Origin: Moringa oleifera
Taxonomy: Eukaryota; Streptophyta; Magnoliopsida; Brassicales; Moringaceae
Assembly (NCBI GenBank): GCA_021397835.1
Contig: JAJFZO010000747.1
Location: 4,156,501 to 4,220,500, forward strand
Direction: 5' to 3'
DNA length: 64,000 nt
Of this stretch, positions 39,430 to 50,791 are shown piece by piece. The notes under the pieces were generated by a model that was given only the letters and a program-made list of their open reading frames with translations, made no database searches and had not been told where the DNA came from. Position numbers and translations under genes: made by a program. How positions within the stretch are numbered: position 1 is the first letter of the stretch; every line of letters begins with the position of its first letter.

Positions 39430-39800
39430 CAAATGATTTTAAAAATTTAAAAAGACACTTTCGTTATTGAAATGTTTAAAATATGATTCAAATAAATTTC
39501 ATACTCCACTTTGAGTTCATCCTTAAAATTTGAATAAATTTTAAATTATTAATTATTTTTAATAATTTTTAAAAAATTTTGACATTGTATATTTTTTCAA
39601 AAATACCGTTTATTTTTTAAAAAAATAAAATTTTTATTTACTAGTAGATTAAATATTATTTTTACATATTTAAAAATTTTTAAATTAAAATTCATTATAC
39701 AAAGTTTTGAATTTAAAATTTTTTAATAAAATTTGATTTAATTTAAATTAATAATTCAACATTTAATTTTTTAATATTAAAATTTATTTAGTAATAAAAA
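39430..39800 (-). repeat. Dispersed AT-rich repeat, copy
   Basis: Collinear blocks: GATTCAAATAAATTTCATAC, then AAAATTTGAATAAATTTTAA, then AAATTAAAATTCATTATACA, then TAATAAAATTTGATTTAATT. Confidence 0.45.
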
Positions 39801-40489
39801 ATATAATTTATAGTTTTACATAACTTTTATTTATTATTTTTTAATATTTTTACTAAATTAAATATATTTTATAGTTTAATATATTTGTAAATCTTTGAAG
39901 CATGTGTCCACTCAACTTAGTGTTAAGTGATCATGCATCACAAAGAGGGATTAATAGCGGCTTATGTTGAGTCCGGTTTTTTTTTGGTCCAAAATCATTT
40001 TGATTTCAACGAACAAAATTCAAACTCAAAATCAGTTCGAAATTATATCATTGAATTTCACCTGAACTCGGCTCATTTACATGAGTTCTCGGATTGATTT
40101 TGAACTAATTTATTTTAAATATAAATATAAAAATAAAATAAATATAAACTAATAAATGTCATTAAATTTATATATTTACTTAAAAATAATTTAAAATAAA
40201 TATATTAATTTTATTCAATCAATCTTAAAATGATTTAATTTTTAATTAGTTTAAAATCAATGTGAATATTGAATTGAATTATCCAAAGTTACAGTAACTT
40301 AGTTAAAATAACATTAAGCCGAATAATCAGACTTCGAATAAATCCACAGAATTGACAATAGAAAGTTTTACAAAAATTGTTGGGTTATATATATAAAACC
40401 TTCAACTATATGCACTTTTTTCAATTAAAATTTTCTCGTTCTAATTTTCTCAATGCACATTCAAAATTTTAATTTAAATCAGTTTAGAC

Positions 40490-40870
40490 TGTGACAAAAA
40501 AACTAAAAATTTGGAAACTCAAATTAAGGATTTTATGAATTTTGATTTAAAATTTTACATGGATTTAAAAAAATGTTCAAGTTGTAATTATAAAAAATTT
40601 TAAAATTTTAAAATTTTAAAAATCCATTTTTTTAATTTCATATGATTGATTTTTTAAAAAAATTATTTAAAAAATAGTTGATAAATCAAAAATTATTTAA
40701 ATTTGATAAATGCACTAAAAAATGAGTTGTTTGAATCATTTTTTTTTTTGAAGTATTTCAACAATAACATATTATTATTTTTACATAATTATTTAATTTA
40801 AAATTAAATTGAATCAAACTGAAAATTTAGTTGCACAATTAAAAAAATTAAAATTAAAATTCAAGTAAAG
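40490..40870 (+). repeat. Dispersed AT-rich repeat, copy
   Basis: Collinear with the 13.0 kb copy: AAAATTTTACATGGATTTAA, then AATTATAAAAAATTTTAAAA, then AAAAATTATTTAAATTTGAT, then GAAGTATTTCAACAATAACA. Confidence 0.5.
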
Positions 40871-41623
40871 TTAAAATTTATATATATATAGTTATCCGGA
40901 CTATTATCTATATTAATATTGTGTTTACTAATAAAAGATAGAGAATGAGAGTAAAAAATCGAAATGAATCTGATATTCTTTAGATTTTATTTATCATGCA
41001 ATGAGAATGAAAATATCTAAGTCTCACATGAATTTGGGTTTGAAGAATGGGAGAACCAATCCCAAACTCTCCATGGGATTCACATTCCTTATCTTTATGC
41101 CCAAGAAAAATTATTATTTTTACCTCTTATTTTTAAAATGTTTAAATAAAATAAAAAATTAAATATATCCAATTATTATGTTGATAGAGGATATAAATTT
41201 TATTTATTTTTAAAAAATTATTTATTATTAATAAAAATTAATATTTTTAATTTTAATTTATTTTAAAATATATAATTTTAAGTAATATTATTATATTTTT
41301 AAATATTTACAATAATTATTAAAAATATAATATTTTTAATTAAAAATATATAAATTTACTTAAATAATGTACAAATAAATTTAATTTTAAATTAAAATAA
41401 ATATACAAGTAAAATTTTGATTTGATTCTTAGAAACATAAACCTTATTTGAAAGAACCAAACAATTTTCCCACTAATTCAATATTATTTTTAGGATCCGC
41501 GCTTTCCATATTTTGCACCAAATAAATTCGATTACCCCTCTAGCCTCTTCGGGCACGCCTGCTGTTGCTGCAATCTATCTCTGACCCACATCAGTCTGTT
41601 AATCTGAAGAGAGGAAAAGGGGA

Positions 41624-43591
41624 ATGGCGGAGCACTTAGCGTCAATATTTGGGACGGAGAAGGACAGAGTGAACTGCCCGTTTTACTTTAAGATAGGCGC
41701 TTGCAGGCATGGCGACCGGTGCTCGCGGCTCCACACCAAGCCCAGCATCAGCCCCACGCTCTTGCTTTCCAACATGTACCAGAGGCCCGATATGATCACT
41801 CCGGGCGTCGACGCCCAGGGCCAGGCCATCGACCCGCGCAAGATCCAGGACCACTTCGAGGTAATCTATGGACCATCCTTGCTTGATGCGTGTTTCATTG
41901 GGTTAATGTCGGATTATTAGGGTTCTTGTAAGTTATTTCCCTATTGGGAAGGTAGAGCCTTGTGCTTGATTTGGGCATGTCTTTATTTATGGATATGTGT
42001 AAGTGCTAAAAGGATCTAGGAAAATTTAGGGTTAAGTTCTAAGGAAACTTTTATGTTTGCTTTGCCGTCCGTGCGGGCAAGGAGTCCAACCCGGGCATCC
42101 GCGCGCAGAGGTGACCAGTAGGCCGGCGAACCTGGTCCATGGTTTTGTATTATTTGATGAAGTTCCATTTCTGTCTGAGTTTGTTGTGAAAGAAAGCAAA
42201 GATCTTTATTTGAATTTGTACAATTCTGCAAGAAGTAAAACTTTGGTCAGCTATGTATGCAGATTGTGTGATGCTGCAAGTGCATTTCTGTGCATATTAG
42301 GTAAATAATAAGGTATTTATAGGTTCAAAAATGAATTACAGTATTGACTGATTGTTCTGAAGGCATTAGCTTTCTGTTTATTAGCATTATAGTTGATAAT
42401 ATTGCAGTAGGATCTTTTGCATTTGAGTGTTTATCTTTAAAAGTTATATTGAAATTGTTACCTGTGAAAATATAGGACTTTTACGAAGATCTCTTTGAGG
42501 AACTGAGCAAGTATGGTGAAATTGAGAGTCTCAATGTCTGTGACAACCTGGCTGACCACATGGTAAGTTCTCTTGAACAGATTATTGATTTTTTGTTTGA
42601 CTCCATCCCACGTGTTTTCATGTCTTAGTTTTAACTGTGTCACATCTTTTGATTTTCTTGGGCAGGTTGGGAATGTGTATGTTCAGTTTAGAGAGGAAGA
42701 ACATGCTGCAAATGCAGTTCAAAATCTCACTGGGAGATTTTATGCAGGTCAGAATACTTGCTATGCTCAGCTTTTCTATATTTCAGTGTTTAGAGTTAAG
42801 ACATTTTTGCCATATTATGCTATTTCGTGTGACTTGTGGCTTATGTGATGCTGCAATTTCATACTCTTCTGATGCTCTGTTTTGTCTGACATTGTTTGAA
42901 TATCAAACATCACAGGGCGTCCCATCATTGTTGATTTCTCCCCTGTGACAGACTTCCGTGAAGCTACCTGTAGACAATATGAGGAGAACACATGCAACCG
43001 TGGTGGATACTGCAACTTTATGCATTTAAAAAGGATCAGCAGGTAAAACATGTTTCATTTTATCTACAGTCATTTCAGTAATTCTCATGGATAATCATCT
43101 AGCAGGATATCTAATCCATTTCATTCATTTTAATCGTTGTCAGGGAGTTGAGGCGCCAATTATTTGGGAGATACAGGCGAAGGCGTAGCCGGAGCAGAAG
43201 CCGAAGCCCCTACAGGCATCAGAGCCATGAAGAGCGCTCTCATGGACGGCATGGTCATGGTAGAAGGCATGATGACAGGGAGCACTATCATGAGAGTCGG
43301 GGCAGCAGGCATAGGAGTATAAGCCCAGGTCACAGGAGAGGAAGAAGCAGAAGCCCTGGGGGAAGGAGGAATCGCAGCCCAGTCAGGGAAGGCAGTGAGG
43401 AGAGGCGTGCCAAAATTGAGCAATGGAACAGGGAACGGGAACAACAAGAGAACTCTAGCAATGCTAATACCGAATCTGTTAATAATAACAATGAGAATAG
43501 TCACAATGGATATCTGGAAAATGGTAGTCAGCATTATGAATATCAGCAGCGGCAGCAGCCAGGACAGCACGAAGGGGGCAATGGATACTGA
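41624..43591 (+). CDS. U2AF35: Splicing factor U2AF small subunit (U2AF35)
   Basis: This protein recognises the AG at the 3' splice site together with the large U2AF subunit, in the nucleus. Five exons were read: 41624-41860, 42476-42562, 42666-42747, 42916-43042 and 43144-43591. They join in phase to 326 residues. Domains in order: the first CCCH zinc finger (Cys18, Cys27, Cys33, His37), a U2AF-homology RRM at about 45-147, the second CCCH finger (Cys154 to His172), then an arginine-serine region starting at about residue 185 with [12 protein letters not shown]. The C-terminal tail includes the plant-type [18 protein letters not shown] segment and is rich in Asn and Gln. All donors are GT and acceptors AG. 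The tail differs from animal U2AF1 and fits plant forms. The gene is complete and unbroken. Confidence 0.96.
42062..42140 (-). other. GC-rich patch in U2AF35 intron 1, possible SINE fragment
   Basis: Within an AT-rich intron, about 80 bp are GC-rich. The minus strand has GGGTTGGACTCC, one mismatch from a Pol III B box. This could be the head of an old tRNA-derived SINE. No A box or tail could be placed with certainty. Confidence 0.3.
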
Positions 43592-44900
43592 TGTATCTGT
43601 TAGTCTCTGGTTCGTCTTTTACTCTCAAGAATTTGCATTCTTTCCTTCCTCCTTAGAGAAAGTTAAATTTAGCTGAGACCATCCATAATATAGCTTACAG
43701 CCCATTTTCCACTGTGCAGGTGGTGTGCAGGTTCACAATTCTGTCATATGGAATTTGAAATGTTTTTCGTCTTTTATCTTTTGGTTATCTTTAACCATCT
43801 GTTTGGGTATTGCTTGATTGTCTGCTTGACTGCATGATGGATTTTGAAGCACTTCATTTTTTTCTCTTAAAATTCTTATGAACTCAACCATTTATTTTCT
43901 TTTTGAGCAATGAAGTTCTCTTTCCCCAAGATCTATATCATGAAAGTAATTTCATTTCTAAAAATGTCCTTTGCCTTCTTGTGTTATCTGTTCTCTTTCA
44001 TTCTTCAAAATTATCTCCATAATATAAATTTCTCCCAAGTTTTTAAAGTTTTGTTATATGAGTGCCTTTTTCAAATATGATGCTGGAGATTTTAAAGCTT
44101 CCTTATCCGTTATAATTCTCACAAATGGTATTGATAATGATATAGTTGTCAGTTTGGATAATCGAACTGCAAAATTTTGGCTTTTTTCTATGGCTGATTT
44201 CGTATACCTTATCACATAAGGTTCTTCTAGATACTTTCAGAATTAGTCTTGAGAGGAATGGCCTCCATACTTTTATGTCAGTCAAGCTTTTTGTTTCTTT
44301 GTTTTTCCCTTTTTATCAACTTCTTTGAAATATGTATGCTCTTTAATTGCATGTGTTTGTGTGTATGAAATGTGTGTTTGGTGTATTCTTTTAGTTATGT
44401 ATATGCATGAATTTTTACAGTCAGGGCTCTGTGACCACTGCACATTCAGGCTAGGGAACGATCAACCATGGTTCTGTATTGGTTTTGCCTTCTTTCTACT
44501 TTCTTTTCTCAAATAATAAATAAATAGAAATCGTCTTACCTAGTTTATGAGTTTTGCAGGTTCAGGTATCCCTGCTACTTAGGATCAAGCTGTTGTTTTA
44601 ATTGCAGCTTATCATGAAATTTGTGTACAGGTTGTTTGGTGCGGTGTGAGATGAATGGGTTACAGGTGTCTATCAAATTACTGGCAAAATGCGAAAGCGC
44701 CTGCAACTTCATGCTTAGCAGTTGTGCTCGGAAGATCATAGGTGAGGTCTACCCATTGTCAGTAGGGACCCTGGTTTAGTTTTATAGTTCTGAGAGTCTC
44801 GCAGCAGCATCCTTTTCACTGGTTTGTCCTTATTTATTTCCTTGCTCATCGTCAATGGCTTGTATTTGAATTTATGTATGCTTTCAGATCTTTGGAACTT
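43592..44900 (+). other. Probable 3' UTR and flank of U2AF35
   Basis: No coding exon was seen. TTTTGCAG/GTTCAGG near 44560 and GTGTACAG/GTTGTTTGG near 44632 look like acceptor sites. The 3' UTR may therefore be spliced, or a downstream non-coding exon may exist. This is inferred from splice motifs only. Confidence 0.35.
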
Positions 44901-45416
44901 TGTTAGAAAACTCAGTGTACTTGTTTATTTTGATTTGTTGGTGATGTTTCAATTTTGTTGGATTTTTACTGAATTGCATCACATGGAATGACATGAGATG
45001 CTAATTCTGGTAGCAGGCTTAGTGACTTGGGTCTCCCTGTTTGGTTTGGGTTTTGCCTTGAGTGCCTTTGCCAGTTATGCAACAAATCCTCCTCTGGAGT
45101 TACCTTTTAATATTTTACTCAATCATAGCAGAAGATTCTGAAATACAAGTTGCGGAAGTTGTGGAAATGATTACCTTCTGAAGTTGGAGTTAAAGAGATG
45201 CTTATTGCTTAACAAGAAGCAAAAGAAAAGAGCATAGTATGTTACATTGACTTTAGGAAATGCGAAACAAGGAGAAAAGCGGTTTAGGTAAAGCTAGCCC
45301 TGGAAGTATTAAGGAAAGAGAATAGCTTACAAGAAGCTAGACATGGCAAGTATAACATAACAAGCTGAAATATGATAAAAAAAAAGACCAAGAAGGAAGT
45401 AGGGCAGCTTCAATCT

Positions 45417-45949
45417 TCAAAAGCAAATATCTAGACAACAGTAGCAGCATAGGCCAGCACAGCTGCATTCACAGAAGAACAAATATTGACAGGGAGTTAA
45501 AAGTAAATTAAGAAATGAAAAATAAAAAAGTGTGTGTGTGTGTGTTTGTGAGAGAGAGAGAGAGAGATTACAATCCTCTGAAAAAGCCATCGCCCTTGGA
45601 TTTGTTTTGGACAGGAGGACATAGGCCGTCTTTCTTTGGATAACTTTCTGGTGGTGGAGCAACATAAGGATTCTGAATATCAGAATGGGAAGAATCCGCT
45701 ACTACAGCATCCAGAAACAAACCCTTAGCAAACCCTTAGCAATCGATTAGTAATTCCTCGCAAATCTTGGAAAGAAATTTGAAAAAAAGAAAACCAGCAG
45801 TCATGACGGAGATACACATGGCCCCTGGCTGCTGTGACTGGAAATAAATCTTTTGCATAATAAACTTCCTCTTATATTTTTTGTCAGTAATATAACAGAC
45901 ACCGGCTCCCATGCCTACCTTTAAGCTGGTCCGGATCACGGTGGCTCAT
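45417..45949 (-). CDS. Small cysteine-rich transmembrane (CYSTM) protein
   Basis: Three short exons on the minus strand, 45949-45919, 45701-45572 and 45462-45417, join in phase to 68 residues. The protein begins MSHRDPDQLK. It has a proline/tyrosine-rich middle with PYVAPPPESYPKKDG, then KSKGDGFFRGF, and ends CAGLCCYCCLDICF. That Cys-rich tail is the CYSTM signature, a membrane-inserting module in small plant and fungal stress-related proteins; the layout resembles plant WIH-type members. No single open frame covers the gene, so it is easily missed. The second acceptor has an alternative three bases downstream (TAG/TAG) that would drop one residue. A likely TATA box lies about 64 bp upstream. 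Function is inferred from the family: membrane-associated, possibly stress or developmental signalling. Confidence 0.85.
45530..45566. repeat. Compound TG/AG microsatellite
   Basis: A run of TG units followed by a run of AG units lies in the second intron of the CYSTM gene, ending a few bases from the 5' splice site (about 45571). Confidence 0.9.
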
Positions 45950-46012
45950 GTTGCAACGAACAGTGAAAGTGAGAAAGTTGGGACTAAAGAGAGGGGAGAT
46001 GGACCCATAGGG

Positions 46013-46020
46013 TTATATAA
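46013..46020 (-). promoter_or_regulatory. Likely TATA box of the CYSTM gene
   Basis: TTATATAA lies about 64 bp upstream of the start codon, giving an expected leader of roughly 35 nt. Confidence 0.55.
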
Positions 46021-46488
46021 TAGGGCAGATTGTTGGAGTGGTTGCAGCCTACGTTTTCATGTCCTAACTTTTACCTTTTGCGAAGCTTCTGTGCATGCAG
46101 CAATTTTATTGACAAAATCACATCTCTATCAACTATGACCAATCTGATGTTATCGCTTAAGAGTGGTTGGGTTGAAGTTGTATTAATCTGTTAAACAGCC
46201 ACTGGATACTTTATTAATGACTTCATATCATCCAGTATTTAGTGACCATATGCAGGTAAACATCAAATTTAGTAAAAGGCAGCATCAAAACTTGTATTAT
46301 AAAGATAACATCTGAATAGGGGAAATCAAAACCCAGATCCACAGAGTACGACTTTAAAAGCACAAACAACACAGGTCCACACAATCCCTAGCGCTCTCAT
46401 TTACTACGCAAAACTCTACCAAAATCTTGAGATAACATGGCCCTTGCAGCATCATATCTCAAAAATCGTCTTGCCGTGCCACTACAAT

Positions 46489-49400
46489 TTACTTGCCACC
46501 ATGCTTAGCCTTTGAGTGAGACTGCAGACCAACCTCAGATGAAAAGGTCCTGCTTGAAACACAAAGCCAGTCAAAGCAATCAACTTTGCTATTAACAGTA
46601 AGAAACCTACTCTTATCTAGTGAACATACTTGGTGCAGGATTTGCATGAGAATTGACCCCCCGATTTTGGGCTCTGTGATGCAGGAGTTTTCCCACCCTT
46701 CTTTGCTGGGTGAGGAGTGGCAGTATGACCACCCTTCTTACCATCTGCCCCAATTACACAACATAAAAAAGTCAACGGAATATTAGAGGAGCCATAAGAA
46801 GGATAATTAAGGGTTAAAAAAAGTTACACCAGACATTCCCAAGAAGCATAAATGGGAGGAAATTTTGTATTAAGGCTTTAAAAAGGGTTACTTTGGTATG
46901 TTTCTGCTCAAAAAAAAAAAAAAAAAGGTTAGTTTAGTAATGAATGGACGACATATTGGATCACAAACTTATAAGGTACCATCTTGATAATTTCCAAACC
47001 TAATATCATTTGTTTTAAAAAGTTGTGCATTGGATATTGTCTCAAGTAATACAGGAGGGGATGAAGATTGAATACCATACCTGTCTTCTGTGGTGAAGCT
47101 GCTTTTGCCTTCTTTGCAGGGACAGGTGTTTTTGTTGCGGACTCATTGGCCCTCTTCTTGCCCTGTTGAACCTTTAAAACGAAACATGAAAAAGGACACA
47201 AGATTATGATAAGGAAACTGATCAGAGTTCAACAGAGGCCACAAAGTTATAAAATCAAAACTCGTACAAGCTTAGATTCAACTGCACTGTAAAACAGATA
47301 CCTTTCTAGGTGTCTCTTCATCCTCATCCTCTGAATCATCATCATCATCATCCTCGGACATCTAACCAACCAGTTACAAAAATGTTGAAAACATACGCTT
47401 CTTATGGATTTTGAAAAGATAAAACTGTCCAATTAAAAGTAAACCTACATAGGCCTAGAATTTGGTCACTGTCACTTATCAAATGACATATGGTTTACTC
47501 TTACTCTAGGACCCATTCATTTTATTTTATTTTATTTTTTGTTGAGCTCTAAATTCTGCAGGAATTGGCCCAAGAACCAATTAAATCAATTATTTCTACA
47601 ATTACTCAGATGAATGTGTAAATAAGATGTTTCTTTGAATAAAGTCTCCATCAGCCTACAACATGCTAAAACTCAATGCTACATTGGACTGTACTGGTAT
47701 CCCCAGAATATTTAATCCCATTTTAATTTCCAAAACAGTCACCATCAAAAGAACATTTAAGTCTGTTATAGCAACCAGATACCTCATCAACATCCTCAGA
47801 ATCAGAATCACCATCCTCAGATTCATCATCCTCGTCGTCATCATCCTCAGATTTGGCATCTTTGCTTGGTTCCACGACCTTGCCCTTTGGTTTTGCAGAT
47901 GCTTCAGCTTTTGCACCATTACCCTTGGCAGGCTTTGCATTCTCAACCACAGCTTTTCCTGCAAAAAGAAGAAAGAATATTTCCAGCAAGACATATGAGT
48001 CAATAACGTCTCTGATAGCTGACATGCATTTAGGAACAGAAGCAGGATTTACCATTCTCTGCACGGGCTACAGGGAGCTCCTCTTCCTCTGATTCAGAAT
48101 CATCAGGATCTGTCCAAATGATATAGTTTAGCAAAATATGAGCAGTCAAGTGCCGAAATAAGAATCATCATGCAGCATGTGAACGAGGACTCACCAGAAA
48201 ATAAACCCTCATTCGTGGCAACAAGAGAGCAGCAAGAAGTCAAGGAAACAGAAAACCATGTCCAAATGAAAAGTGCACCAATTACAAAAATCATAACCAT
48301 CAACGACTTAGAAACTGAACTTCAGATCACAGGAAATCCATATACACAAAAGCAATATAGGTAAAAAATAATCCCAAAGGGAGTGTATCAAGGATATTCG
48401 TCATCTGGGAAGGGAGTTTTGTAACCAAAAAAGTAGATACTCCCATTCTTCCAGTTGTGAGAAAGCTCAAACTCTTTTTCGAACACTAAGTCAAAAGATG
48501 CCTGGGGGAATCTCTCTTCGGAAAGGGTTCCCAAAACAAGCTTCTGTTCATCAACCTTAACATAGAGGTGTACAGATTCAGATGCTTTGTTCTTTGACTC
48601 ACCAAGTGATGCCTGCGCAACAGGCAGCATGTTAGTTGGCCAGAGAAACATAAAAGCAAACAAGCAACTTCTCAATCTCAACAATAACACAAGCATATAG
48701 ATACCAACCTGTGAAAGGTGGATCAAATAACATTCCTCAGGCTTTACTTTAAGAGGCTTTCCAGGCTTAACTTCGACTCCTGATGTTAAAGATAAGGATT
48801 TCAAAATTAGTACAGTATCATACTAAGCACTAACAGCGAGAAATCACAGTGGACAATTTGCTAAAAATGAGGTCATAGCCAACAAGCCTATGAAAAAAGT
48901 TGCATACCATAAAATTATTGAAGATAGTAAAGCCAATTTTCAACTACGAATTAAAATTCGGAAACAAAAAAATAACATAACCAAGAGCACAACAAGATGC
49001 AAGCCAGCACATAAACAAATTTAAAAACACAGGTTGAACAAGGGGATTAAAAGAAGAAAGGCCTCACAAGCCCTCCCAATTGTCCAGATATACTTGGGGA
49101 AAAGCATCAGAAACCAGATGCTGAGCTGAGGATAACTTCATTCACACAATAAAAGTAAATCAAAACAGAGAATTCATTTTTATTTATATGCTTTCGAAGA
49201 AAGTAATTTTAGATAACATGTTCTACAACAAAATCCTATTTCACAGTCCTCAATATAATGCTATACAGAATAGCCATTTTGAGAATCTTCCCAAAACATT
49301 AAAAAATAAAGGTCCAGCACAGTCTTCGCACATATTAATCCATAATTATGTGTATACCTGTAGACCAAATAGAACAATGTACTCAGCTATGAGAGTGAAA

Positions 49401-49899
49401 GAACCTACTAAAAGCATCAACAAAAAATTTATTCCCAAAACCACTAGCACAGGACTTACATCCGCATTCAACGCAAGACATATTGCAAGAACAAAAAAGA
49501 AAAGCGCTTAACCATCACAACAAAAGCCAAAAAGAAAAAAAAACGAACATGAAGTAACAGAAATAAGGAAAAATAAACATAGAGAAACTTGTATAAAACG
49601 CATTTAATCCCAAAGCTACTATTTCAAAAAATGTCGAAATGAGAAACACGTACAGACAGAGGCAAAGAAATGTTGAAACAGAGTCAAATGGAAAGCGCAT
49701 GTACCCTCACGCAAGCAATCAGAAGCTAAACAAAGAAACAAATGACATAAAATCTGACAAACGTCAATAAACAATCCATAGAGCTAGCGAAACACTGCTC
49801 TACCCTTCTTTCAAGGGTCTTCACAGCATGGATTGTAAAAAGCAGAAATACTAAACCGGAAATGAAGCCAGAGAAAGAAAACATACCCCAAAACTCCAT
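46489..49899 (-). CDS. HDT: HD2-type (plant-specific) histone deacetylase
   Basis: HD2 proteins are nucleolar chromatin repressors found in plants. Nine exons on the minus strand give 286 residues: 49899-49887, 48779-48709, 48612-48398, 48111-48053, 47958-47783, 47361-47302, 47171-47081, 46744-46630 and 46549-46489. The N-terminus is the conserved MEFWGVEVKPG, with His25 and Asp69 at the positions reported as important in this family. A long acidic region follows ([18 protein letters not shown] and [16 protein letters not shown]), then basic nuclear signals ([16 protein letters not shown]). A C-terminal C2H2 finger has Cys262, Cys265, His278 and His283 and ends KAKHGGK. The junction between exons 3 and 4 has no GT-AG solution and uses an AT-AC intron, described separately. 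Exon 1 is only 13 nt and is followed by a 1.1 kb intron. Confidence 0.95.
48112..48397 (-). other. U12-type AT-AC intron in the HD2 gene
   Basis: The donor reads GACGA/ATATCCTTG, an exact match to the U12 ATATCCTT consensus. The intron ends TTTGGAC/AGATCCTG. This join restores the frame as GAC GAA GAT CCT. No in-phase GT-AG alternative was found, and reading on meets TGA four codons after GAC. A branch-like TTGCTAAAC (7 of 9 to TTCCTTAAC) sits about 15 nt before the 3' end, the spacing expected for U12 introns. Length is 286 nt. Confidence 0.85.
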
Positions 49900-50015
49900 G
49901 GATAATGATTTGAGAGACTTGACGCCTGGAGCTACGGTTTTGCTGAGGAGGAGGGTTTTGGAAGAGTGCAGCGAGAGAGAGCGGTGAAAGAGGCGTAAAT
50001 ACGAGGGTTTGAAGG

Positions 50016-50024
50016 AAATTTATA
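50016..50024 (-). promoter_or_regulatory. Likely TATA box of the HD2 gene
   Basis: The minus strand reads TATAAATTT about 120 bp upstream of the start codon, so the leader would be about 90 nt. Confidence 0.5.
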
Positions 50025-50067
50025 GGACAGTTGCTGCAGGGCGCTGTTCTTGTTCAAGACCCTCCCC

Positions 50068-50155
50068 TAGGGTTTTGACTTTCAGACGTCAGCTAGGACC
50101 GAGTGGTTTTGGTGTGGGTTCTATCTTTGAGCCCGGGCCCAATCTATAGGCCCAG
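50068..50155 (-). promoter_or_regulatory. Telo-box and site II motifs upstream of the HD2 gene
   Basis: The minus strand has AAACCCTA (telo-box) at 50068-50075, and TGGGCC motifs within 50135-50142 and 50148-50155. This pairing is common in promoters of plant ribosome-biogenesis and growth genes. It fits a nucleolar protein expressed in dividing cells. Confidence 0.55.
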
Positions 50156-50169
50156 AACATAGACATTTC

Positions 50170-50760
50170 ACTTTTTATTTTGGATTAATTTGTCATTTCA
50201 CGTCCAACTTTTGAAAACTCATCATTGGAAATAATAAATTTATTTGGCTCAGTAAAAAGATTAAAATTCAAGTGGCACATCAAATAAATTGAGCTTTACT
50301 TATGGACCAATTGAAAAAAAATAATAATAATTTTTAAAAGCGTTAAAAATAGCAAAAGAGAACTGCAATCAATTAAATATATTATTAATTAGTTAACATT
50401 ACATGTAATTACAAAATTTATTGAATATGATCCATGCAATTGATTGTTATTTTTTTCATTATTCACATATTAATTTATATTTACATAGAATTAAGTAAAT
50501 ATTAAAAAACTATATATTAAATTTATTGATAAATTTAAACCATGTTGCATTCTTTTATTTGGATCAATTAAATCTTATTTCCATAAATTTAAGAATTTTC
50601 TATTTATAAGTTGAGGTCTTGTTTATTTTTTTTCTTTTTTAAAAAAAATCATTTTATCTTGTCAAATTTTTGGGGATATGATCTAATTTATTTCAAGTTA
50701 AAAATTTAAATTTAAAAATTGAGTAAATTGATAAAATAAAATTGCAATTAAAACATAAGT

Positions 50761-50791
<31 letters not shown>

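Larger units (their letters stand above)
38206..41500. other. Intergenic, dominated by AT-rich repeats
   Basis: Five stretches in this interval match the dispersed AT-rich family in both orientations, some nested or abutting. No coding region was recognised before the U2AF35 promoter area. Confidence 0.55.

Noticed and set aside
43160..43570. 136-codon minus-strand frame opposite the U2AF35 last exon
   Set aside because: It is the antisense shadow of the arginine-serine coding region, with a repetitive Ala/Pro/Ser composition.
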